Assembly (NCBI RefSeq): GCF_900143285.1
Contig: NZ_FRDN01000024.1
Coordinates: forward strand, 1 to 58,373
Length of the DNA stretch: 58,373 bases
Direction of reading: 5' to 3'
Source of the DNA: Desulfitobacterium chlororespirans DSM 11544
GTDB taxonomy: Bacteria; Bacillota; Desulfitobacteriia; Desulfitobacteriales; Desulfitobacteriaceae
Notes under the pieces: generated by a model
Databases searched by the model: none
What the model was told of the DNA's origin: nothing
The model's input: only the letters and a program-made list of their open reading frames with translations
In this document: piece by piece, positions 25,574-33,520 of the stretch
Position numbering within the stretch: the stretch's first letter is position 1
Layout: every line of letters starts with the position of its first letter
Made by a program: the position numbers and the translations under genes

Positions 25574-25800
25574 CTAAGAAAACACAGAAACTACTGGTAT
25601 TCCTGTGTTTTCTTAAGCCCACAGTTTTGGATATGTATTAATACTATACAGTTTAGTTGTACATCTACAAAATTCTCGCCTAACAAGGCTCTTTTTACTG
25701 TCTTGTTTTTATACACTTTTATTTTGATTTATTGAGCTTATGCGGGATACATGCTAAACTATAGACAGATTTGCAAAATTTATTTTAAGGGGAATTGCGC

Positions 25801-27747
25801 GTGTTGTATGAAGCTTATGATCCAACTCAATATGATCACGAATCTTTAACTCATTTAAGAGCGCTTTTTCTTTCAGGTGAGTCAATTAATGAAAGCCGCC
25901 TTCGCACCGAAATCTTGGCGTCCTGGATCAATTCAAGAATGGCTGGGATTAATCCAGGTTCTAAATTGTTGCCGGCTCCTCTACCCAAAGAGGTTGTCGG
26001 TAGAATAGTCCATAGTGAAGCCTGGATTTACTCTAAAAAGATAAACTTTGATTATATTGAAAAATATTACGAAGTTTTTGATAAGAAGAAATCGGTCGTA
26101 CTGGGACTTGACCTGGATCTCACTGTAGGCGTTTTGGGCGGAAACAAATCCCTTATAGAGAAATTAGCCTCAATGAATCTGACGCTTGGCTCCAATTTTA
26201 ATGAAAATGTTATCGGGACCAATGCTGCAGCTTTGGCCAAGAAAACAAAACAGGGCATCTGGGTAATTGGCGCCGAGCATTTTATCGAGGCTTTGAAGGA
26301 CTATGCCTGTTATGCGGTCCCATTGACATCAGGCATAAATCACAATATAACTTCGTTTACAATGTATATCGCTCCTATTCAAAGCTTCGATCCGATTATC
26401 CAAAATCTTGTCGATTTTTTTGTCTATACTTTTAATTCCGCGCTGCTGATTAACCAGCAACAAACAGAATTGTCTCTTACTGACCGAATGGTTGAGTATG
26501 GCCTTGAATACAAAGACCGTGGGATAATTCTAATTGACCATAGAGGCATAATTCTCAAGGTCAATGCTTGGATCTTAAAATCATGTGGCATAAAATCAGC
26601 TAGTGTCGTTGGGAAGCATTTAACTGAAATCTTTCCTGATCTTAAAGAAGCCATTAATTTTTTAAAAGCAGGGAAGGATGTTCAATTTTATGAATTATGT
26701 ACAATGAGGAAATTAAAAAAAAGAAATTACTTTATGGACTGCCAAATCGTTAAAACAGACAATGAAAAAATCGGCATGATCATTACGATTTCCGAAGGCA
26801 GCCATATCCATGATCTTATTAACCGGGTTGCTAAAAACAGCGCCTATTTTACCTTTGAGCATCTTCTGGGTGTCAGTAAAAATTTCATGGAAGTCAAAGC
26901 ACTCGCTGAAGACGCGGCGGAAAGCAACAGCAACGTCTTAATAACCGGGGAAAGCGGAACCGGAAAAGAGCTTTTCGCACAGGCCATTCATAACGCCGGC
27001 AGGCGGAGCAGCAAGCCTTTCATTTCTATTAATTGTGCCGCTATTCCAAAAGAACTAATAGGAAGCGAACTATTTGGTTATGTTACAGGCGCTTTTACCG
27101 GTGCCCGCAAAGAGGGATCGCCGGGGAAATTTGAACTGGCCGATCACGGGACTATTTTTTTAGATGAGATTGGCGAAATGCCTTTGGATATGCAGTCTGT
27201 TCTTTTAAGAGTCTTAGAAGAAAGAAAGGTTACCCGGATCGGAGGGAGCTCCCCTATTGCCGTTGACGTTAGAGTCATCGCCGCCACCAATCAAAACCTT
27301 TGGCAGCTGGTTGCTTCCGGGAAGTTCAGGCACGACCTATATTTTCGCATCAATGTTTTAAGGCTGGAACTTCCCCCTTTAAGAGATCGTAAAGAGGATA
27401 TACCTTTACTCGCCGGGCATTTCTTAGAGAAATTCAATGAATCACTTGGTAAAAACGTTGAGGAGATTACGCCGGAAGTTATCAATTTGTTCCTTAACTA
27501 TAACTGGCCAGGAAATACCAGAGAACTCAGAAACATTATTGAAAGGGGGGTCAACCTATCTAAAACGACTAAACTTACATTAAAAGACATCCCCAAGGAA
27601 ATTAACGTCACCCAAGAACAAACTATAAGCCTGAATGATTTTGAGAAACAAATAATCCACGATCTTCTTACAAAATATAAAGGAAACAAATCTCGTGTCG
27701 CTAAAGAGTTAGGAATATCGAGGGCAACATTGTATAAGAAATTATAG
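25801..27747 (+). CDS. sigma-54-dependent transcriptional activator (module 2)
   Basis: About 648 aa. The GTG at 25801 follows AAGGGGA by about eight bases; a TTG at 25795 is also in frame. The layout matches the activator at 12908: a GAF-like sensor with TLGSNFNENVIGTNAAALA and GAEHFIEALKDYACYAV, a PAS-like segment (DRGIILIDHRGIILKVNAWI), AAA+ with GESGTGKE (~383), GAFTGARK and GTIFLDEIGEMPL, and a Fis-type helix-turn-helix NKSRVAKELGISRATLYKK at the end. It is divergent from the module 2 operon and should act on the promoter at 25557-25573. It and the module 1 activator may cross-regulate, since the promoters are so alike. Confidence 0.92.
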   Translation: MLYEAYDPTQYDHESLTHLRALFLSGESINESRLRTEILASWINSRMAGINPGSKLLPAPLPKEVVGRIVHSEAWIYSKKINFDYIEKYYEVFDKKKSVVLGLDLDLTVGVLGGNKSLIEKLASMNLTLGSNFNENVIGTNAAALAKKTKQGIWVIGAEHFIEALKDYACYAVPLTSGINHNITSFTMYIAPIQSFDPIIQNLVDFFVYTFNSALLINQQQTELSLTDRMVEYGLEYKDRGIILIDHRGIILKVNAWILKSCGIKSASVVGKHLTEIFPDLKEAINFLKAGKDVQFYELCTMRKLKKRNYFMDCQIVKTDNEKIGMIITISEGSHIHDLINRVAKNSAYFTFEHLLGVSKNFMEVKALAEDAAESNSNVLITGESGTGKELFAQAIHNAGRRSSKPFISINCAAIPKELIGSELFGYVTGAFTGARKEGSPGKFELADHGTIFLDEIGEMPLDMQSVLLRVLEERKVTRIGGSSPIAVDVRVIAATNQNLWQLVASGKFRHDLYFRINVLRLELPPLRDRKEDIPLLAGHFLEKFNESLGKNVEEITPEVINLFLNYNWPGNTRELRNIIERGVNLSKTTKLTLKDIPKEINVTQEQTISLNDFEKQIIHDLLTKYKGNKSRVAKELGISRATLYKKL

Positions 27748-27781
27748 ACACCGGCACCCGGTTCTTTATTAACTTCTGCAA

Positions 27782-27830
27782 TAAAATAAAAAATGCGCTT
27801 CCATGCCCTGGAAACGCATTTTTTATTTTA
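27782..27830. terminator. bidirectional terminator between activator gene and nrdJ
   Basis: Perfect 16-bp arms rich in A on the left and T on the right (27782-27797 and 27815-27830), with an inner TTCCA/TGGAA stem. It lies between convergent genes, so it can end both transcripts. Confidence 0.85.
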
Positions 27831-27865
27831 TTCTTTGTCTATACGGGCATAAGGAGCGACGATGA

Positions 27866-30800
27866 TCAACCGCACTTCGAATATCCGCAGTGGGTGCAGA
27901 CGACACAGCCGCTTTCGTGATTGATGCCCATACCGCATTCGGGGCAGGCATTGCCTTCAGCGATTGTGGCACGGGTCTTTTGGGGGTTGGTAATGGAAGC
28001 GCTCTTGGTTTGGACCGGCTTTTCTTCCACTGCCGGCTGGGAATTCACTTTCACGGGATTAATCTTGCCTTTACCCAGTTCTACATATTCCTTAATCACA
28101 CGGGCGATGGCATCGGGACAGGAGGTGACGTTAACTCCTTCCCGGCGAATGCAGGCGGGGCAGCGAATGCCTTTGACCTGCTCGATGATCGCATCCACAG
28201 AAATTCCGGAGCGAAGAGCGATAGAGATTAAGCGGGCTGTGGCCTCAGATTGAGAGGAGCAGCCTCCGGCCCGTCCGGTGTTGGTGAAGATCTCGCAGAT
28301 TCCCTTCTCATCAGCCATGACACTGACATAGAGATTACCGCAGCCGATGCGGATCTTCTCGGTAACTCCTGTCGTAGTGGCGGGGCGGGGGCGGGGTAAT
28401 ACGGTATTCACTTCGGGGATGAAAGGCACCTTGGGAATAATAACCTCATCAGAATTCCGCTCCGTACCGGAAACTTGCCCCTTAGCTCCCTCTGCCTTTT
28501 CTTCGGCCTTCTTGGCGATTCCTGTGGAGAGAACTTGTTCTTCCCGGCTGCCGTCCCGATAAACGGTCAGACCCTTGCAGTTGAGTTCATGGGCCAGTTC
28601 ATAGGCTTTTGCGATATCCTCATGGGTAGCTTCATTAGCAAAGTTAATGGTTTTAGAAACGGCGTTATCTGTATATTTTTGAAAGGCAGCCTGAATGCGG
28701 ATATGCCATTCGGGCTCGATCTCCTGAGCAGTGACAAAAACCTCCTGTACCCAGTTAGGCACTTCCGGGAAGCCCAGGACGGTCCCTTTCTCCGCAATCT
28801 TGCGCATAAGCTCCGGGGAGTTGAAGCCATACTCTTCAGCAAGGCTTTGGAAGATGGGGTTGACTTCGATTAAAGTCGTCCCATCCATGACCGTCTTGGT
28901 ATAGGCCACGGCAAAGAGGGGTTCCACTCCGCTGGAAGCACCGCAGATCATGGAGATGGTTCCTGTAGGTGCGATAGTGGTCAGGGTGGCATTGCGCAGA
29001 GGACGCACGCCCTCATAGACAGAGCCTTGATAGTTGGGGAAAGTGCCCCTCTCTTCAGCCAGGCTTTGGGATTCCAAGCGGGCCTCAGTCTGAATGAAGT
29101 TCATGACCTTCTCAGCATACTCTACAGCATCTTCTGAGGCATAAGAGGTCTGCAGAAGAATCAGCATATCCGCAAAACCCATAACTCCCAGGCCGATCTT
29201 GCGATTGCCTTTCACCATCTCTTCGATGGCCGGGAGGGGGTAAGTGTTGGCTTCAATGACATTATCCAGGAAGCGGGTAGCCAGACGGGTAATCCGGCCT
29301 AAGCGCTCCCAGTCCACCACGACTTTGCCGTTTTTCTCAGTAACCATGAGTTTAAGATTAATCGAGCCCAGATTGCAGGCTTCGTTGGGAAGCAAGGGCT
29401 GCTCGCCGCAATTATGCACATAGATGCCATTAGCATCAAAAGCGTTGATCCCCGGAACTTGGGCATCAAAGACCTCTTCTTCATGGCCAGGGACACAGGT
29501 CACGATGTTGTCAACAAAACGTTCTCTGTTTAAGGAACGTTGATAGATATCGAGCCTCTCGGTAAGAAGCCGGGCCTTCTTCGAGTTGCTGAATCCAACC
29601 TTTTCGGCAAAGATTTCTATGTTATCTTGGGAGATAACTAATTCATGACCCGCTTGTACTGGATACTCTTTAGAGCCTCCATGACCATCGGGCATAAGCT
29701 TTTGTCCGGCTGGTTTACGCCCCTCATAAAGTGTGGAAATGATACCCAGGCGTTGAAGCATCCGTTGTACGACCTTAAGCCCTGCCAGGTCGGTTTGCCA
29801 GAGCCGGACCGATACGCCTTTTTCCTGAATTCCTGTTACCGTGCCATCTGTATCGTAGAGCCCTCGCAACAGTCCCTGATAAAAATCCTGCCCTGTCTTT
29901 TCTAATTCCTGAGTAATGGATTTACTTCCGGGAAGAATCCCATACTGCTGGGCAAGATCCCTTAAGGCCGCAGACCTCATCCGATGTTCATGTCTCTCGC
30001 TGATTTCCTTTTGGAAGCCTTGGAAGTCTTGGCGATGAGTTAAACTAAAGGCCGCTTTTTCTGCAGCTTCCATCATGGACTTTGCCTCTTCACCCTCACC
30101 CCAGATCGAAATAACCGCTCCCTCTTCCTTAAGGGTTCCATCTCCGAGAAGAAGACCAAGCAGATATCCCTCTTCCTTTGTTCCTTTCCCTTGCCATTGA
30201 ATACCACGGTTATTGGAAAGGACGATGGTGTCGCCAGGCTTGAGCTCTCCTGCCGGCTTCCATTCCTGGGATACTTTATAACGAGTCATATCTGAAGCAA
30301 CACGGATCAGATGATCCGCTGTCACCTTTAATTCATATCCTTGTTGGGTCTTAAGGGTCAGAACCTGTTTGACCCCTGTTGCGAAAAATCCTTCCTCTGA
30401 TGTCTCATGATATTCGCCGTTAAGGGCTAATTTAACCTGACTACCCAGGAGATCTCTAACTTGAGCAGCTCCTTCCTCTGTAAGAACCCAAGTATCGCCG
30501 GTTACACAAGGATTGGTAGCTTCGATCTCACCTAACTGAGGGGTAGGGTTGTCCCGGTTCAGACGATCCAGGAAAATGATTCCCGGTTCGCCATTTCTCC
30601 AGGCATGATCTACGATCAATTGAAAGACTTCCGGTGCATAAAGCTGTCCATCGGCTTCCTTGGTATGAGGGTCGATCAGGTTATAATGGCGTTTTTCCTG
30701 GACTGCCTTCATAAACTCTTCCGTAATCCCTACGGAAATATTGAAATTGGTAATCTCTTTATTGTTTTCCTTGCAGGTGATGAATTCCCGAATATCCGGA

Positions 30801-31357
30801 TGATCCACCCGCAGGATTCCCATATTAGCTCCACGGCGGGTCCCGCCCTGCTTCACAGCTTCAGTGGCCGCATTGAAAACCTTCATAAAAGACACAGGGC
30901 CGGAGGCCACTCCGCCGGTGGAACGGACAGTGCTGTTTTTGGGACGGAGGCGGGAGAAGCTAAAGCCTGTTCCTCCGCCGGATTTATGAATAATCGCTGC
31001 GCTTTTTATGGCATCGAAAATTTCCTCCATACTATCTTCCACAGGCAAAACAAAGCAGGCGCTGAGTTGACCCAGGTCACGTCCTGCATTCATTAAGGTT
31101 GGGGAATTAGGCATAAACTCCAGTTTAGCCATCATCTCATAGAAGGATTTGGCCAGTTCTTTGACTTCTTTTTTGGTTTTGCCAAAGGTTTCCTCCACTT
31201 GGGCTATGATGCTGGCGACCCGATAAAGCATATCTTCCGGGCTTTCCGCAACCTTGCCATTCTCTTGCTTGAGATAGCGTTTTTCCAGAATGACCCGGGC
31301 ATTGGGTGTTAAATTGGCTTTCAGCCAGGCTTTCGGTGCTGATTCTTGGAAACTCAA
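27866..31357 (-). CDS. nrdJ: class II (adenosylcobalamin-dependent) ribonucleotide reductase with intein
   Basis: 1163-aa precursor. The extein is a B12-dependent reductase making deoxynucleotides without oxygen. FMPNSPTLMNAG and LSACFVLPVEDSM hold the first redox Cys (101). After the intein come the radical Cys 650 with Glu 652 (CGEQPLLPNEACNLGSINL) and the partner Cys 661. A C-terminal zinc-ribbon ends the protein (CPECGMGINHESGC, CTHCGYSKCG). Residues 284-649 are an intein placed between Pro 283 and Cys 650, so the mature enzyme would be ~797 aa. The start is a TTG after a GGGGA box. nrdR is encoded about 300 bp upstream on the same strand. No cobalamin riboswitch was recognised. Confidence 0.95.
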   Translation of the reverse strand: MSFQESAPKAWLKANLTPNARVILEKRYLKQENGKVAESPEDMLYRVASIIAQVEETFGKTKKEVKELAKSFYEMMAKLEFMPNSPTLMNAGRDLGQLSACFVLPVEDSMEEIFDAIKSAAIIHKSGGGTGFSFSRLRPKNSTVRSTGGVASGPVSFMKVFNAATEAVKQGGTRRGANMGILRVDHPDIREFITCKENNKEITNFNISVGITEEFMKAVQEKRHYNLIDPHTKEADGQLYAPEVFQLIVDHAWRNGEPGIIFLDRLNRDNPTPQLGEIEATNPCVTGDTWVLTEEGAAQVRDLLGSQVKLALNGEYHETSEEGFFATGVKQVLTLKTQQGYELKVTADHLIRVASDMTRYKVSQEWKPAGELKPGDTIVLSNNRGIQWQGKGTKEEGYLLGLLLGDGTLKEEGAVISIWGEGEEAKSMMEAAEKAAFSLTHRQDFQGFQKEISERHEHRMRSAALRDLAQQYGILPGSKSITQELEKTGQDFYQGLLRGLYDTDGTVTGIQEKGVSVRLWQTDLAGLKVVQRMLQRLGIISTLYEGRKPAGQKLMPDGHGGSKEYPVQAGHELVISQDNIEIFAEKVGFSNSKKARLLTERLDIYQRSLNRERFVDNIVTCVPGHEEEVFDAQVPGINAFDANGIYVHNCGEQPLLPNEACNLGSINLKLMVTEKNGKVVVDWERLGRITRLATRFLDNVIEANTYPLPAIEEMVKGNRKIGLGVMGFADMLILLQTSYASEDAVEYAEKVMNFIQTEARLESQSLAEERGTFPNYQGSVYEGVRPLRNATLTTIAPTGTISMICGASSGVEPLFAVAYTKTVMDGTTLIEVNPIFQSLAEEYGFNSPELMRKIAEKGTVLGFPEVPNWVQEVFVTAQEIEPEWHIRIQAAFQKYTDNAVSKTINFANEATHEDIAKAYELAHELNCKGLTVYRDGSREEQVLSTGIAKKAEEKAEGAKGQVSGTERNSDEVIIPKVPFIPEVNTVLPRPRPATTTGVTEKIRIGCGNLYVSVMADEKGICEIFTNTGRAGGCSSQSEATARLISIALRSGISVDAIIEQVKGIRCPACIRREGVNVTSCPDAIARVIKEYVELGKGKINPVKVNSQPAVEEKPVQTKSASITNPQKTRATIAEGNACPECGMGINHESGCVVCTHCGYSKCG
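29411..30508 (-). mobile_element. intein with LAGLIDADG-type endonuclease in NrdJ
   Basis: 366-residue protein intron in frame with nrdJ. It begins with Cys (CVTGDTWVLTEEG, block A), has block B with GYELKVTADHLIRV, two dodecapeptide motifs (YLLGLLLGDGTL and LLRGLYDTDGTV) with the acidic residues kept, and ends with FDANGIYVHN followed by extein Cys. All splicing residues (Cys1, Thr-x-x-His in block B, terminal His-Asn, Cys+1) are present, so splicing should work; homing activity is plausible. The insertion point is the NPC-GEQ radical-site motif. Confidence 0.93.
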
Positions 31358-31469
31358 AATTAATCCCCAACTTTCTCTAAAACTTTATCTTTTATGTATT
31401 TTCTCTTCTATTTTGGAGGATATTCTCGCAATTTAGAATAGGTCCCCAGCCCTATTTTCCTCAGTCCTA

Positions 31470-31627
31470 GTGCCCTGTCAACCTTAAAATCACACTATAA
31501 TGGCGAGCCAATTTATAGCAAAACAAGCGGAGGATTGAGGCATACCGAGCGTATGGCGATTGACGACAACGCAGTATTGCTGTAAATTGGCCGCCAGGAT
31601 AGGTGAGATTTAGGGTTGACAGGGCAC
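31470..31627. repeat. 158-bp MITE-like inverted-repeat element between nrdR and nrdJ
   Basis: Left arm 31470-31520 and right arm 31578-31627 are imperfect inverted copies of about 50 bp, both ends reading GTGCCCTGTCAACC inward and CCAATTTA(T/C)AGCA at the inner end. The middle ~57 bp contains GGCATACCGAGCGTATGG but no coding potential. It could be a miniature transposable element or a structured RNA. It makes up most of the 304-bp gap; nothing else is recognised there apart from the nrdJ ribosome binding site. Confidence 0.65.
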
Positions 31628-31661
31628 GAGGGGGCATAGAAGAGCTCAACTTCCTGTTCAA

Positions 31662-32126
31662 TTATTTGCTGCTCTTTTTTTCCACTAATTCATGCAGCTC
31701 TTCTAAAAAACGCTGAACATCCTTAAACTCCCGATAAACGGAAGCGAATCGTATATAAGCCACTTCATCCAGATGGACCAAAGCATTCATGACCGCTTCA
31801 CCAATGGCCTTACTCTGCACCTCACGTTCGCTGCCGTTGCGCAGACCTTTTTCGATCTCATAGACCAGCGTTTCGATCTGCTCTATAGAAACGGGCCGCT
31901 TTTCACAGGCTCGTAAGATACCGGCTTTCAGCTTCCCCCGGGAAAATTCCTCCCTGCGCCCATCCTTTTTGACCACAATCAACGGTGTATCTTCAAATTT
32001 TTCGAAAGTGGTGAACCGCCGGGCACACCGTTCACATTCCCGCCGCCGACGTACAGCGGTCCCTTCCTCTACTTGCCGGGATTCCAGGACTTTCGTCTCA
32101 TCATTCCCACAAAATGGACAATGCAA
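31662..32126 (-). CDS. nrdR: transcriptional repressor NrdR
   Basis: 154 aa from the TTG at 32126, which follows GGGGGGATTGAA and gives the family's usual L/MHCPFCG start and length; the frame extends to 32153 but that would run over the operator. The zinc ribbon CPFCGNDETKVLESR...CERCARRFTTFE (residues 3-45) is followed by the ATP-cone domain (VVKKDGRREEFSRGKLKAGI onwards). NrdR represses ribonucleotide reductase genes when dATP is bound. Two NrdR-box-like sequences immediately upstream suggest self-control. Confidence 0.95.
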   Translation of the reverse strand: MHCPFCGNDETKVLESRQVEEGTAVRRRRECERCARRFTTFEKFEDTPLIVVKKDGRREEFSRGKLKAGILRACEKRPVSIEQIETLVYEIEKGLRNGSEREVQSKAIGEAVMNALVHLDEVAYIRFASVYREFKDVQRFLEELHELVEKKSSK

Positions 32127-32133
32127 TTCAATC

Positions 32134-32181
32134 CCCCCATATATAGCGTTCAATTTATCTTATCAACACCATATGTAGTAT
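32134..32181 (-). promoter_or_regulatory. tandem NrdR boxes in front of nrdR
   Basis: On the minus strand ACGCTATATATGGGGG (32134-32149) and ATACTACATATGGTGT (32166-32181) match the ACACTATATATAGTGT-type NrdR box at about 12 and 13 of 16 positions. Their spacing of 32 bp is three helical turns, as is typical for paired NrdR boxes. The proximal box overlaps the ribosome binding site. Confidence 0.6.
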
Positions 32182-32364
32182 GTCAAAACTCTGAATTCTC
32201 CTTTTTAACTTATTGCTCCCTTTTTATGTCCCTCGTCCCTCTTCACTCTCTCGCGTATGGACTTGTCCAAAATAATTATTCCCTGCCAACATAGATTTCG
32301 AGACCCAGAGCAAACTATAAAGGATACTTGATATCTTTCGGAGAATGAAAGGAGATATGGCCTT

Positions 32365-32508
32365 ATGGTGGAAAAGAAGTTTCCGAATAAGCTGGCTAAC
32401 CCGGATACGAAACCTTCTCAGAACCATAAACCGGATAAGGCACCCAGCATGGATTCCCGGGATGGGCACGGTTTGTCCAAGGACCAGGCATTGCAAGGTA
32501 AAGGTTAA
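32365..32508 (+). CDS. small hydrophilic protein (47 aa), unknown
   Basis: ATG at 32365 with AAAGGAG about ten bases upstream, giving MVEKKFPNKLANPDTKPSQN, then HKPDKAPSMDSRDGHGLSKD and QALQGKG. It is rich in Lys, Pro, Asp and Asn, without hydrophobic segments or cysteines; this composition recalls small acid-soluble spore-type proteins but no family is recognised. It lies alone between nrdR and the nitrilase gene on the opposite strand. Confidence 0.45.
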   Translation: MVEKKFPNKLANPDTKPSQNHKPDKAPSMDSRDGHGLSKDQALQGKG

Positions 32509-32533
32509 ACACCCCTCTCCGGTCCAAAAGACA

Positions 32534-32581
32534 AAGGAGCTGCGGAAAGGCGAACTTAAGGTTCTCTCTCCACAGCTCCTT
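32534..32581 (-). terminator. terminator after nitrilase gene
   Basis: AAGGAGCTG (32534-32542) and CAGCTCCTT (32573-32581) pair. On the minus strand the right part of the stem is followed by TTTGTCTTTT. It is placed ~20 bp past the stop of the nitrilase gene. Confidence 0.5.
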
Positions 32582-32601
32582 GATTACATCAGCCAGCTTT
32601 T

Positions 32602-33471
32602 TCAGTCATGAGGCATCTGAGGCATCTTTTCTATTTCAAGCTCTAACAGCTCTTTGTAAAGCTCTTTCCGGCGGTCCGCTAAGAAAAAAGTATCCCGCAT
32701 AGACTGCCGTTTCGGACTTCTTAAGGTATTAATCGGCTTTGCCGGAAGGTCAACTACAAATAATTGTTCCTGAGTATCTTGATTTTCAGCTAATACTTCT
32801 CCTTTAGGGCCGAAAACCAAAATCCCTCCGCTGAACTCTTTATCTCTGTTGTTGGTGCCCACAAGATTACAGGCGCAAAGATAGACTGAATTGTCATAAG
32901 CCCGGGCTCCCAGATACCTCTTCCAAATCTCTTTCCGATCCCCGGAGACTACAGGGGAGGCATGGGGGGCAAATTGAATTTCTGCTCCTTTTAAAGAACA
33001 GATGGCTGAAAGCTCCGGAAAATGCCAATCCCAGCATATACCTACAGAAAACCTGACTCCAACCGCTGCAAAGATGGGGAAAGAGTCCCCCGCCGTAAAA
33101 TAATGTTGCTCAATGCGGCCAAGATGGACTTTACGATAGACCTCCGGCTCACGATCCGGAAACACAATCAATTGAGAAATATAGGGCTTCTTCCCCTCCG
33201 GAGATTTTTCAACCATCCCCACAAGCAAGAGGAGGCCAAGATCCCGGGCACACTCCCTAAGGCGGGCTACGGCCGTGCTATCCAATGGGTCCGCAATTTC
33301 CGAGGCATCTTTAGGAGAGTAACCGTGAAGTGCACACTCAGGATAACATAATAGGCTGACTCCTTGGGAGGAAGCAGCTTCCGCGATCCGGATAATCTCC
33401 TGCAAATTTCTCTCGGTATCTCCCACTTTAGCTTCGAATTGAGTGAGTCCAATCCGAATATCCTGTAACAT
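32602..33471 (-). CDS. carbon-nitrogen hydrolase (nitrilase superfamily) protein
   Basis: 289 aa. The nitrilase fold with its Glu-Lys-Cys triad is visible: Glu in LLCYPECALHGY (~45), Lys in EVYRKVHLGRIEQHYF (~117), and Cys in FSVGICWDWHFPELS (~150). Such enzymes hydrolyse omega-amides, carbamoyl compounds or nitriles; the exact substrate is not deducible. AGGA precedes the ATG. It is followed by a terminator and transcribed in the same direction as the LysR gene but ~50 bp beyond it, so the two could be co-transcribed. Confidence 0.85.
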   Translation of the reverse strand: MLQDIRIGLTQFEAKVGDTERNLQEIIRIAEAASSQGVSLLCYPECALHGYSPKDASEIADPLDSTAVARLRECARDLGLLLLVGMVEKSPEGKKPYISQLIVFPDREPEVYRKVHLGRIEQHYFTAGDSFPIFAAVGVRFSVGICWDWHFPELSAICSLKGAEIQFAPHASPVVSGDRKEIWKRYLGARAYDNSVYLCACNLVGTNNRDKEFSGGILVFGPKGEVLAENQDTQEQLFVVDLPAKPINTLRSPKRQSMRDTFFLADRRKELYKELLELEIEKMPQMPHD

Positions 33472-33520
33472 GTCCTAATTCCTTTCCAACCATGTCTATC
33501 CCCAGCGGATAACCTCCCCT

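Noticed and set aside
25488-25622. N-terminal extension of the module 2 acyl-CoA dehydrogenase
   Set aside because: The extension covers the sigma-54 promoter and the 18-bp tandem repeat, is Cys-rich and unlike the family; the internal ATG has AAAGGAGGG and matches the module 1 start.
31358-31661. Cobalamin riboswitch before the B12-dependent nrdJ
   Set aside because: No B12-box-like GCCACTG segment or typical multi-stem layout was found; the space is filled by the inverted-repeat element.
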